Source: CAKZYD01 sp039026755 (GTDB lineage: Bacteria > Pseudomonadota > Alphaproteobacteria > Sphingomonadales > CAKZYD01). Taken from it: DNA of 17,189 nt. Positions within the stretch are counted from its first letter, which is position 1. Every line of letters begins with the position of its first letter. The notes under the pieces were generated by a model that saw nothing but the letters and a program-made list of their open reading frames with translations, made no database searches and had not been told where the DNA came from. This document shows, piece after piece, positions 1 through 6,916 of this stretch. The stretch covers positions 1 through 17,189 of the forward strand of contig JBCCLR010000065.1 in NCBI GenBank assembly GCA_039026755.1. Direction: 5' to 3'. Both the position numbers and the translations under genes were made by a program.

Positions 1-1
1 G

Positions 2-112
2 GAAACTGGCGGTATCGTCGCCGCCAATTTAGCGATGCATGCGCCGCTGCATAAGCTGGTAGCTCAAGGCATTCGTGCTGCAAAGCAACAGTTGCGGCAG
101 GAAACCGGTTAG
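2..112 (+). CDS. C-terminal fragment, probable inositol monophosphatase family protein
   Basis: An open frame runs in from before the window and ends at TAG 110-112, giving the last 36 residues of a protein. The visible tail contains GGIVAANLAMHAPLHKLV. This resembles the C-terminal G-x-[IV]-[VI]-A-[AG]-N-x-x-x-H segment of inositol monophosphatase/SuhB-like enzymes, which dephosphorylate inositol monophosphate or related sugar phosphates using Mg2+. No catalytic residues lie in the fragment, so the assignment rests on this short motif and on length from the stop. It is read in the same direction as the downstream proton-channel operon, 52 nt away, and no terminator is visible between them. 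The family is likely but not certain. Confidence 0.45.
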   Translation, partial: ETGGIVAANLAMHAPLHKLVAQGIRAAKQQLRQETG

Positions 113-164
113 TCGCCCAAAAAAAGGCTTATCGTTGCCGCTGTTATCGCTTTAAAACACAGTC

Positions 165-1265
165 ATGACCCGGCCGGCGCGTTTTTTAATTCCCATGGCA
201 ATTTTTCTGGTGCTCATTTGCGCCAGTGTCGCGGCACTGCGCATGCAGCTTGAAGCGGCCTTTACCAGCAATTTGGTGATCAACGGCATTATTGCGTTTG
301 TGCTGCTGCTGGGCTGCATCTACATCCTACGGCAAGTGGCCCGGCTGAAGCCTGATATCGACTGGATTGAAGGCTTTGATGATAAAAGCGCCGAGCCGCA
401 GGTCTCGCCTCCGCTTTTGTCTCCCTTGGTCGGGGTGGCCCGATCGGGGCAATTGGCGCTCAGCCCGCTGTCGCTACGCTCGCTGGCGGACGGCATTGCA
501 TCGCGGCTTGATGAACGGCGCGAGTTGTCGCGGTATTTGGTTGCTCTTCTGGTATTTCTTGGGCTGCTTGGCACATTTTGGGGGCTGCTGGGCACCATTC
601 TCGCCATCGGTAAGACCATCAATGGCCTAAATGTTGAGACCAGCGACGTCACGGCGATGTTCGAAGGTTTGAAATCCGGTCTGGAAGCACCGCTGACTGG
701 TATGGGCACAGCATTTTCATCCTCGCTGTTCGGCCTTGGTGGCTCACTCATTTTGGGTTTCTTGGATCTACAATTGGGCCAGGCCCAGGGCCGGTTCTAC
801 AATGAGCTTGAAGACTGGCTTTCAACGCACGTGATCGCCATTGAGCCCGATGCCGTGGAAGGGCCAGCAGCAAGTGCGGGCCCGTCTGCGTATATGCGAA
901 CGCTAATGGCACAATCAGCAGACAGTTTGGAAGCCATGCAGCAGCGCCTCGCCAAGTCTGATCAGGAGCGCGATAAGCTCTTGCAAACTCTCGGCGCGCT
1001 GCAAGCGACACTCAGCAATCTAGAAACCCGGAGTGAGCGGCAGTCCGATGCCTTACTGCAGCTGGCCAGTGGGCTCGACAAGGTGGCTAGCAAAACTGAC
1101 GACCGCAGTGTTGAAGCGTTGCGCGCGCTACAAACCAGCGTTGCTGGCCTCATCGAAGCGCAATCGGCGAGCAAAGCGCAGATCTCAGACGACATTCAAA
1201 GCGCTGCAACACGCATTGGCCGCACGATTGCAGCTATGCTTGATGACAAAGGCGAGAGCGACTAA
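165..1265 (+). CDS. MotA/TolQ/ExbB-type proton channel family protein
   Basis: This is a 366-residue inner-membrane protein. Hydrophobic segments lie at about residues 8-26, 37-56, 122-148 and 180-200. The last two hold the family signature: GLLGTFWGLLGTI at 133-145 and a small-residue-rich stretch starting GMGTAFSSS at 179. These correspond to the two channel-lining helices of MotA/TolQ/ExbB. Residues about 250-300 look like a coiled coil and the tail is polar. By family knowledge such proteins form pentamers that pass protons and drive a partner with a single membrane helix; the next gene encodes a fitting partner. The function of this alphaproteobacterial pair is not known to me; it is not the flagellar stator MotA by sequence. 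The stop overlaps the next start by 1 nt (TAATG), which indicates coupled translation. No strong Shine-Dalgarno precedes ATG 165, so the exact start is uncertain. Confidence 0.85.
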   Translation: MTRPARFLIPMAIFLVLICASVAALRMQLEAAFTSNLVINGIIAFVLLLGCIYILRQVARLKPDIDWIEGFDDKSAEPQVSPPLLSPLVGVARSGQLALSPLSLRSLADGIASRLDERRELSRYLVALLVFLGLLGTFWGLLGTILAIGKTINGLNVETSDVTAMFEGLKSGLEAPLTGMGTAFSSSLFGLGGSLILGFLDLQLGQAQGRFYNELEDWLSTHVIAIEPDAVEGPAASAGPSAYMRTLMAQSADSLEAMQQRLAKSDQERDKLLQTLGALQATLSNLETRSERQSDALLQLASGLDKVASKTDDRSVEALRALQTSVAGLIEAQSASKAQISDDIQSAATRIGRTIAAMLDDKGESD

Positions 1266-2362
1266 TGGCAGCGCGGCTGTCCCGGCGCGGCCCATCCAGT
1301 GGTGCGGATCTAAGCTGGCCCGGTTTTGTCGATGCGCTGTCCAGCCTGCTGCTGGTGGTGATTTTCGTCCTCTTGATATTCTTTTTATCGCAGACCTTCC
1401 TTTCAATTGCGCTTTCGGGGCGGGATGAAGCGCTTGCGGCCTTGCGCGCAGATTTAAACGACCTTGCCCGCCAGCTTGCCATGGAGCGTGATACGTCATC
1501 CTCGTTGCGGGGCGAAATATCCATGCTCGCGGCAACGCTATCCTCCGCGCAGCAGGACAATGAGGCGCTGCGTACCGAGGTGTCTGGCCTCTCAGAGCAG
1601 CTGAGCGCCGCCCAGCGAGACCTGCAGGACGCAGCGGCTGACCAAGCAATTGCCCAGTCGCAATTAAAAGCGCTGGGCGCAGACCTAAGGCGCAGCGCTG
1701 ATGCGCTAGAGGCCGAAGAAGCGCGCACGGCTGCCGCACGTGAGGAAATTGCTCTGCTTAATCAAAACCTGGCCGCATTGCGCCAGCAAATTTCTACACT
1801 ATCGCAGCAGCTTGATGCGTCAGAACAAAAAGATAAACGCCAGCAAGCCGTGATTAAGAGCCTGGGCACAAGGCTCAACGCCGCGCTGGCAGGAAAGGTG
1901 GCCGAGCTTTCAGATTATCGCTCTGAATTTTTCGGCAGGCTCAAAGCACTGCTCGGCAGCCGGCCTGATATTACGGTTGAAGGGGACCGCTTTGTATTCC
2001 AGTCGGAGCTGCTATTTGCATCTGGGTCATCAACGCTGGGTGATGCGGGTAAGCGGCAGTTGGGGACCATTGCTGAGACGCTTCTGACGATTGCAGCGAC
2101 CATTCCTGATGATGTGAAATGGGTGCTGCGGGTCGATGGCCATACCGATGTTGTGCCCATTAAAACCGTGCAATACCCCAGCAATTGGGAACTGTCCCAG
2201 GCGCGCGCGCTATCGGTGGTAAAGTATTTGATCAGCCAAGGAGTGCCGCCAAGGCGTCTTGCCGCCGCTGGTTTTGGTCCCTATCAACCGCGTGATCGCC
2301 GGCCAACGCGAGAGGCCTACCGAGCAAACCGCCGCATTGAGCTGCGGCTTGACCAGAGCTGA
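1265..2362 (+). CDS. OmpA/MotB-type peptidoglycan-binding protein, partner of the proton channel
   Basis: This is a 365-residue protein with one N-terminal membrane helix (about 24-48), a long Ala/Gln/Leu-rich coiled coil (about 52-205) and a C-terminal OmpA-like peptidoglycan-binding domain (about 235-365). The OmpA domain shows GHTD at 292-295, NWELSQARA at 307-315 and RRIEL at 356-360. Asp23 sits just before the membrane helix (WPGFVDALSSLL), where MotB/ExbD-type partners carry their essential proton-accepting Asp. I infer that the helix docks in the TolQ-like channel and that the coiled coil spans the periplasm to peptidoglycan. The gene overlaps both neighbours by 1 nt (TAATG upstream, TGATG downstream), so the three genes are surely one operon. 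The coiled coil is much longer than in flagellar MotB. Confidence 0.85.
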   Translation: MAARLSRRGPSSGADLSWPGFVDALSSLLLVVIFVLLIFFLSQTFLSIALSGRDEALAALRADLNDLARQLAMERDTSSSLRGEISMLAATLSSAQQDNEALRTEVSGLSEQLSAAQRDLQDAAADQAIAQSQLKALGADLRRSADALEAEEARTAAAREEIALLNQNLAALRQQISTLSQQLDASEQKDKRQQAVIKSLGTRLNAALAGKVAELSDYRSEFFGRLKALLGSRPDITVEGDRFVFQSELLFASGSSTLGDAGKRQLGTIAETLLTIAATIPDDVKWVLRVDGHTDVVPIKTVQYPSNWELSQARALSVVKYLISQGVPPRRLAAAGFGPYQPRDRRPTREAYRANRRIELRLDQS

Positions 2363-3270
2363 TGTCAATTGAGCCGAACAGCGCTGCGAAAGCCGATATC
2401 GCAGCAGCCATAACCCGCGCAGAAAGCGCGCCAGATGCACCTGAAACCTTAGCCATGCTCGATGCTGCATGGGCGACGCAAAAGGGTTTTAGCCTTGGCC
2501 TGACAGGCCCGCCCGGTGTTGGCAAAAGTACGTTGACGCAAGCCCTGGTTGAAAGCTGGGCCGCGCGCGGGCTGCGTGTCGCCGTGCTGGCGATCGATCC
2601 ATCGTCAAAGCGCTCAGGCGGCTCTCTGCTGGGGGATCGCACGCGCATGAATTTTCTGCATTTGGGAAGCCAAGTGTTTACGCGTTCCATGGCGGCTGGC
2701 CAACGTTTGGGTGGATTATCGGATGCGGTTTTCCCCGCAATGGTGCTGCTACGGGCCGTTTACGACCGGGTGTTGATTGAAACTGTTGGTGTTGGCCAAT
2801 CAGAAACGGAAATAGCCGCGGTGGCCGACAAAGCCGCGCTGTGCATCCAGCCAGCCAGCGGGGACAGCTTGCAGTTTATGAAATCGGGCATTGCCGAAAT
2901 CCCGGATGTTGTATTTGTCACGAAGGCAGACCTGGGCGGCGCGGCACGTCGGGCGTATGCGGATATGCGCGGCGCGTTATCGCTTAACGTAACCGGTAAA
3001 TCTGAAGCGCCAGTATTGCTGCTGTCGGCTAAAACCGGGCAGGGGATTGATCAAGCGATTGAGACAGTTGAGCAGGTGCTGCAAAAGACCGGGCCGGAGG
3101 CGCGGCGCAAGCAGCTAAAACACCATCAAATCCAAACCGTGCAAGAAGAGTTCGGACGCCGCGGGCTTGCGGCCGTGCGAAGCGCATTACATGCGGACGG
3201 TGAGGCGCCATTTCAGCAGCTGCAAAGCGCGCTCAATGCGATCGATATCCGCTTAGCTGACGAAGATTAG
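2362..3270 (+). CDS. meaB: MeaB/ArgK-family P-loop GTPase (B12-enzyme chaperone type)
   Basis: This is a 302-residue cytoplasmic G3E-type GTPase. The P-loop GPPGVGKS is at 49-56, the family block DPSSKRSGGSLLGDRTRM at 79-96, and the G3 region ETVGVGQSE at 140-148. The characteristic KSGI(A/M)EI motif is at 174-180. The guanine-specificity motif reads TKAD (187-190) in place of the usual NKxD. MeaB/ArgK proteins protect or reload cobalamin in methylmalonyl-CoA mutase and related mutases. No mutase gene lies nearby, so the partner is unknown. The gene is translationally coupled to the OmpA-domain gene (TGATG). The protein is slightly shorter than typical members (about 320-330), mostly at the N-terminus. 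Its 3' end overlaps a small minus-strand ORF by 18 nt. Confidence 0.87.
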   Translation: MSIEPNSAAKADIAAAITRAESAPDAPETLAMLDAAWATQKGFSLGLTGPPGVGKSTLTQALVESWAARGLRVAVLAIDPSSKRSGGSLLGDRTRMNFLHLGSQVFTRSMAAGQRLGGLSDAVFPAMVLLRAVYDRVLIETVGVGQSETEIAAVADKAALCIQPASGDSLQFMKSGIAEIPDVVFVTKADLGGAARRAYADMRGALSLNVTGKSEAPVLLLSAKTGQGIDQAIETVEQVLQKTGPEARRKQLKHHQIQTVQEEFGRRGLAAVRSALHADGEAPFQQLQSALNAIDIRLADED

Positions 3271-3348
3271 GGCAGCCACGATAAGCAGCCCAGCGACCCC
3301 AAAGGTCACCAGCATACGTTTATCACCGCTTGTTTTACGTTTTGCCAT
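3253..3348 (-). CDS. Putative 31-residue single-pass membrane microprotein
   Basis: A short ATG-initiated frame sits 9 nt downstream of ygfZ on the same strand. It encodes a basic N-terminus (MAKRKTSGDKR) followed by an uninterrupted hydrophobic segment (LVTFGVAGLLIVAALIFV) and a TAA stop. The charge pattern predicts one membrane helix with the N-terminus in the cytoplasm. I do not recognise a family. In favour of a real gene are its close position behind ygfZ, the clean basic-then-hydrophobic layout, and the fact that it fills an otherwise empty gap. Against it are the lack of a clear Shine-Dalgarno and the small size. It overlaps the last 18 nt of the convergent GTPase gene. Confidence 0.5.
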   Translation of the reverse strand: MAKRKTSGDKRMLVTFGVAGLLIVAALIFVS

Positions 3349-3357
3349 GGACGAATG

Positions 3358-4164
3358 TTAAGCGGGCTCGCGCGCCGCTTCAACTGTCTCTTTCAGCCAT
3401 TCAGGGATCCAGGCTTTAATTTCGGTGTCGCCAACCATGAACGGTTCTTTGTTCAGGTCTTCAACGCGCAGGTTTGCAAGCGCGTGCGTGCCACTACTGC
3501 TGCGCGTATCGCCAGCCTGTTTGCGGCCTAACATGATCGGTGTGTGTTCGGGTATCGGCGCATCGCTTTGGATGGGGATGAGGCGCCGGCGAACTTTGCC
3601 GCGGTAGCGCATGCGTGCTGTGTTTTCCTGGCCAACATAGCAGCCTTTTTGAAAGTCTACGCCATTCAGAAGGTCAGCGTTGGTCTCCAGCCATAAGGTT
3701 TTATCAGCGATGAAGTCGAGCGGCCCGTCGGGAATACCAAGCCGTATGCGATGCGCTTTATAGTCTTGCGCGCTGGCCGTATCTTCGCCCTGTAAGCGGC
3801 GTTGGCCCATGGCGGGCAGGCGCGGATCTAAATGGGTGTCAAAGGTCTCGCCCCAGTGGGCGTAGATGGCGTCATCGGTTGGTGTGATGTCTACTTTTGA
3901 ACGCAGACGGTACATCATGAGCTTGCGCACCAGCGTATCGCGCTGCTCGGCCGCTACGTCCATCACGGCATCTTCGCCGTCGCGCGTGATAAAAAAATCA
4001 AACAGGTATTTGCCCTGGGGTGACAGCAGACCCGCGTACAGCCAGCTATCGGGTGCGATCTTGTCGACGGTGTTGGTGATCAGGCCTTGCAACATGGCTT
4101 TCCAGTCTGGCCCAGACAGCCGGATCACGGCCCGATCTGATAGCTTTGCCGAATGGGATGTCAT
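3358..4164 (-). CDS. ygfZ: YgfZ/GcvT-domain (IBA57-like) iron-sulfur cluster protein
   Basis: This is a 268-residue cytoplasmic protein related to the folate-binding T-protein fold. The diagnostic YgfZ signature K-G-C-[YF]-x-G-Q-E is present as KGCYVGQE at 173-180, with the conserved following segment NTARMRYRGKVRR. Family members (YgfZ in bacteria, Iba57 in mitochondria) use tetrahydrofolate in assembling or repairing certain 4Fe-4S clusters. A good Shine-Dalgarno (AAGAGGT, plus-strand 4172-4178) lies 7 nt before the ATG and supports this start. The gene is divergent from the dihydroorotase-like gene across a 97-nt region and is followed by a putative membrane microprotein. Length is within the normal range for alphaproteobacterial members. 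Confidence 0.88.
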   Translation of the reverse strand: MTSHSAKLSDRAVIRLSGPDWKAMLQGLITNTVDKIAPDSWLYAGLLSPQGKYLFDFFITRDGEDAVMDVAAEQRDTLVRKLMMYRLRSKVDITPTDDAIYAHWGETFDTHLDPRLPAMGQRRLQGEDTASAQDYKAHRIRLGIPDGPLDFIADKTLWLETNADLLNGVDFQKGCYVGQENTARMRYRGKVRRRLIPIQSDAPIPEHTPIMLGRKQAGDTRSSSGTHALANLRVEDLNKEPFMVGDTEIKAWIPEWLKETVEAAREPA

Positions 4165-4261
4165 CGTTTTTACCTCTTCGCTTCCATCGCGTAGCGCGGC
4201 TCTGTATAGCTGCTCATTAGCCTTATTCTAAGGCGGGGGATTTTTAAAGCAGGAGAGTGAA

Positions 4262-5596
4262 ATGGCGCAATTTGATGTGATCATCAAAGGCGGCACGGTT
4301 GTCAATCACATGGGCGAAGGCCAGTCCGATGTTGGCATTTCAGAGGGCCGCTTTGCCGCGCTTGGCGACCTAGGCCAGGCCAGCGCTGGTGAGGTGATTG
4401 ATGCCACGGGCCTGCATGTCCTGCCTGGAGTGATTGATACCCAAGTGCACTTTCGCGAACCCGGCATGGAGCATAAAGAAGACCTAGAAAGCGGCTCGCG
4501 CCAAGCGGTGAAAGGCGGCGTTGTTGGGGTGTTTGAAATGCCCAATACCAGCCCACTCACCACCACCCCGGCATCTATTCAAGATAAACTTGATCGCGCC
4601 AAGGGCCGTATGTGGTGTGAGCATGCGTTTTATATGGGCGCAACGCCCGATAATGCCGACCATCTGGGTGAAATTGAAAACACGCCGGGGTGCTGCGGCA
4701 TCAAAGTCTTCATGGGCGCGTCTACGGGCGATTTGCTTGTTCCTGATGACCCGACACTAGAACGCGTCATGAAAAGTGGCCGGCGGCGAATTGCCATTCA
4801 TGCCGAAGACAATATGCGCATGGATGAACGCGCGCACTTGCGCGAGGAGGGCCGGCCGCACTCCCATCCGGTTTGGCGCGATGATGAAAGCGCTATCAAG
4901 GCCACGAAGCGGGCTGTCACGCTGGCCCGCAAAACCGGCCGGCGTGTCCATATACTGCACATTACAACCCCGCAGGAGCTTGAATATCTGGCTCAGAACA
5001 AAGACGTGGCCAGCGTTGAATGTACGCCGCAGCATCTTACACTTGGCGCGCCCGACTGTTATGACCGGCTTGGCACCTACGCACAGATGAACCCGCCAAT
5101 ACGCTCTGAAGCGCACCGCGAGGGGCTCTGGTCCTGGCTGGCGCAGGGGGTAGTGGATGTTATTGGCTCTGACCATGCGCCGCATCTGAAAGAAGAGAAG
5201 GATAAGCCCTATCCGCAGTCCCCATCGGGCATGCCAGGGGTGCAGACGATCTTGCCGCTACTGCTCAATCACCATGCCGCTGGGCGTTTGAGCTTAGCGC
5301 ATCTGGTGGACTTGACGTCCCATGGTGCGCTGCGGCTGTTTAATCTGCGTGGCAAGGGCCGCATGGCGCTGGGCTATGATGCTGATGTCACCATCGTCGA
5401 TCTGAAAAAGCAGTGGACCATCGAGGCAGACTGGCTTGATAGCAAATGTGGGTGGAGCCCGTTTGAAGGCATGCACATCACTGGCAAACCCATCGGTACG
5501 ATTATCCGTGGCCAAACGGTCATGTGGGACGGCGCTTTGATCGGGTCAGCGATTGGCGCGCCGATGCGCTTTCAAGAGAGTATGAAGACGGCTTAG
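4262..5596 (+). CDS. Dihydroorotase-family cyclic amidohydrolase
   Basis: This is a 444-residue metal-dependent amidohydrolase with a TIM-barrel layout, closest to class I dihydroorotases, which convert carbamoyl-aspartate to dihydroorotate in pyrimidine synthesis. Visible signatures are DTQVHFREPG at 59-68, FEMPNTSP at 91-98, a candidate carboxylated metal-bridging Lys148 (IKVFMGAST), His180 (IHAED), His233 (HILHITT) and Asp304 (GSDHAPH). The first motif usually reads DxHxH; here the first His is Gln61. I think this Gln form occurs in an alphaproteobacterial subfamily annotated as dihydroorotase, but cannot check. Allantoinase or hydantoinase activity is a weaker alternative. A strong Shine-Dalgarno (AGGAG, ending 6 nt before ATG) fixes the start. 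The stop interlocks with that of the convergent usg-like gene over 4 nt. Confidence 0.85.
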   Translation: MAQFDVIIKGGTVVNHMGEGQSDVGISEGRFAALGDLGQASAGEVIDATGLHVLPGVIDTQVHFREPGMEHKEDLESGSRQAVKGGVVGVFEMPNTSPLTTTPASIQDKLDRAKGRMWCEHAFYMGATPDNADHLGEIENTPGCCGIKVFMGASTGDLLVPDDPTLERVMKSGRRRIAIHAEDNMRMDERAHLREEGRPHSHPVWRDDESAIKATKRAVTLARKTGRRVHILHITTPQELEYLAQNKDVASVECTPQHLTLGAPDCYDRLGTYAQMNPPIRSEAHREGLWSWLAQGVVDVIGSDHAPHLKEEKDKPYPQSPSGMPGVQTILPLLLNHHAAGRLSLAHLVDLTSHGALRLFNLRGKGRMALGYDADVTIVDLKKQWTIEADWLDSKCGWSPFEGMHITGKPIGTIIRGQTVMWDGALIGSAIGAPMRFQESMKTA

Positions 5597-5868
5597 TGCA
5601 AAAGGCAGCTAATGGAATTGGCCTGCAAAGCCTCGCGGTCAATGTCTTCACGCGGCGTCACCTCCACATGATCGATCGGTGTGTTGCCGTTTGCCATCCA
5701 GTTTCGCAAGATCGCACGTAGCACGGGAAAATCCGGCGCAAGGTCCATTTCTTGCAATTTGACGGGCGCAATATCGCTCAGGCCGCCTTCGCTCGCGAAG
5801 TAGATCTTTGCGCTGATCGGGCGATACCCGCGTTGCCACAGGTCATCATATTTGTGTGTCGCTGTCAT
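5593..5868 (-). CDS. usg: Usg-family small protein
   Basis: This is a 91-residue soluble protein. It matches the Usg family I know from alphaproteobacteria in layout: an early G-Y-x-x-x-x-A-x-I-Y segment (GYRPISAKIYF, 14-24), a central D-L-A-P-[DR]-F-P-x-L motif (DLAPDFPVL, 42-50), a W a few residues on (NW, 56-57), and a later H-x-V-x-V segment (HVEV, 67-70). No biochemical role is established that I know of. A strong Shine-Dalgarno (AAGGAG, plus-strand 5875-5880) 6 nt before the ATG supports the start. The gene points away from chpT and converges on the dihydroorotase-like gene, sharing a TTAG in which one strand reads TAG and the other TAA. Confidence 0.6.
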   Translation of the reverse strand: MTATHKYDDLWQRGYRPISAKIYFASEGGLSDIAPVKLQEMDLAPDFPVLRAILRNWMANGNTPIDHVEVTPREDIDREALQANSISCLLH

Positions 5869-5897
5869 TGTGCACTCCTTCGCACCGTCCCTCGACT

Positions 5898-5965
5898 GTT
5901 AACCCACCACCTCAGCAATAAACCTCTTTCGACGTAAACGGAGTGTGCGCTGTAGGCGTTAACGC
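5898..5965. promoter_or_regulatory. GTTAAC motifs in the usg-chpT divergent intergenic region
   Basis: The 268-nt gap between usg and chpT holds two GTTAAC hexamers. One is at 5898-5903, followed by CCA, giving a TTAACC half-site. The other is at 5958-5963, inside the perfect 10-bp palindrome GCGTTAACGC (5956-5965). CtrA boxes in Caulobacter are built from TTAA half-sites (TTAA-N7-TTAA, TTAACCAT), so these are candidate CtrA contacts. The rest of the gap holds two small hairpins (6028-6061) and the likely chpT promoter. No ORF is supported there. Confidence 0.3.
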
Positions 5966-6076
5966 TTGGTAAAACACATTTTTTGCGTGCTCTGTGTACG
6001 ATAAGGCGCACACATCTTTTGAGCGGCTCGGCGTTTTGTGACGCCGAATGTCTCGACATTCTAGGTTTACCTAACG

Positions 6077-6102
6077 TTAAACAAGATTAAGGCATCTATA
6101 AT
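6077..6102 (+). promoter_or_regulatory. Candidate CtrA-dependent chpT promoter
   Basis: TTAA at 6077-6080 and TTAA at 6087-6090 are separated by 6 nt, close to the CtrA box TTAA-N7-TTAA. They sit where a -35 element would be relative to a perfect TATAAT at 6097-6102. No TTGACA-like -35 is present, as expected if an activator replaces it. The ChpT start lies 34 nt after the -10. The spacer is one base short of the Caulobacter consensus. Confidence 0.4.
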
Positions 6103-6136
6103 GGCGATAGCGCGCGCATAGTGTATGGAGCAATCT

Positions 6137-6772
6137 ATGACCGATCATCTTAGTCAGCAGCACATTGAATTTGCGGCGCAAATGTGTTCGCGCCTGTGTC
6201 ATGATCTCATTAGCCCTGTGGGTGCGCTTTCGAACGGTCTGGAAATTCTTGCGGATGAGACAGACCCGGAAATGCAGGGCCAGGTCATTGAGATGTTGAC
6301 GCAAAGCGCCCGCGTGACATCAGCTAAATTGCGGTTCTATCGCACCGCTTTTGGCGTTACCGGCGGATTTGACGCAGATGTCGCAACGCGGGACTTAAAA
6401 GGTATTGCTGAAGACTTCATCGACGCTGGCAAAGCGCAATTGGACTGGCAGATAATTGGCTCAGCAATGCCAAAAAGCCACGCCAAGTTGCTTTTTATTG
6501 GTCTTCTCACGGCGGCTGACGCACTTGTACGCGGCGGTAATTTGGTGGTCACGGGCGATGCGACGACGGGGTATAAAGTTGCCGCAACCGGCGAAAAAGT
6601 AATTGTTGATGAGGAGGTAGCGGCACTGCTTGCGAGCCAAATAGGCCCGCAACATCAAGTCAGTCGTTATGCGCCGCTGGTGCTATTTTTATCGCTATTG
6701 CCAATGGCTGCGGTGACCCATGCCTTCGAGCACAGCCCGACGGAATTTGTGCTCACGCTTACACCGCTCTAA
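6137..6772 (+). CDS. chpT: Histidine phosphotransferase ChpT
   Basis: This is a 211-residue cytoplasmic phosphotransfer protein. The H-box SRLCHDLISPVGAL spans 18-31 with the phosphorylatable His22, followed by a helical dimerisation region and a degenerate kinase-like C-terminal domain (about 85-211) without visible ATP-binding boxes. In alphaproteobacteria ChpT carries phosphate from the hybrid kinase CckA to CtrA (and CpdR). CtrA is encoded 6 kb downstream and CckA is not in the window. An in-frame ATG at 6125 would add four residues, but GGAG at 6127-6130 is ideally spaced (6 nt) for ATG 6137, so I chose the latter. The gene lies directly upstream of cheA in the same direction (144-nt gap), which ties the phosphorelay to chemotaxis. 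Confidence 0.9.
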   Translation: MTDHLSQQHIEFAAQMCSRLCHDLISPVGALSNGLEILADETDPEMQGQVIEMLTQSARVTSAKLRFYRTAFGVTGGFDADVATRDLKGIAEDFIDAGKAQLDWQIIGSAMPKSHAKLLFIGLLTAADALVRGGNLVVTGDATTGYKVAATGEKVIVDEEVAALLASQIGPQHQVSRYAPLVLFLSLLPMAAVTHAFEHSPTEFVLTLTPL

Positions 6773-6916
6773 AGCCCGTGCGGGGCCGTTGGAAACTTAG
6801 GGCGAACTTAGCCGCTTCTTAACCCTTCTAAGCCAACATTATGCGTGGATCGCAGAACAGCCGCATCAAGTCGGCTGCTGCAGTGCGACGATCGCAACCA
6901 GGGCAAAGAGTCGGCT

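Noticed and set aside
1185..1739. Long minus-strand frames inside the OmpA-domain gene
   Set aside because: They are compositionally odd (Arg/Ala/Ser-rich), overlap each other in different frames, and oppose a well-supported gene.
165..2362. Zorya-type defence system (ZorA/ZorB are also MotA-like plus OmpA-domain proteins)
   Set aside because: No ZorC, ZorD or ZorE-like gene follows; the third gene is a MeaB-type GTPase and the neighbours are housekeeping genes.
165..2362. Flagellar stator motA-motB
   Set aside because: The proteins lack the MotA/MotB-specific sequence pattern, the coiled coil is too long, and the flagellar genes lie 11 kb away.
5865..6059. 64-codon minus-strand frame upstream of usg
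   Set aside because: It overlaps the usg start in another frame, has no ribosome binding site, and crosses the motif-rich regulatory region.
6774..6786. GCCC-GTGCG-GGGC hairpin after chpT as a terminator
   Set aside because: The stem is only 4 bp and no T-tract follows, so read-through into cheA is likely.
6845..6916. GTG-initiated N-terminal extension of CheA
   Set aside because: The 24 added residues resemble no HPt N-terminus; ATG 6917 gives the standard start and has an upstream purine-rich AAAGAG.
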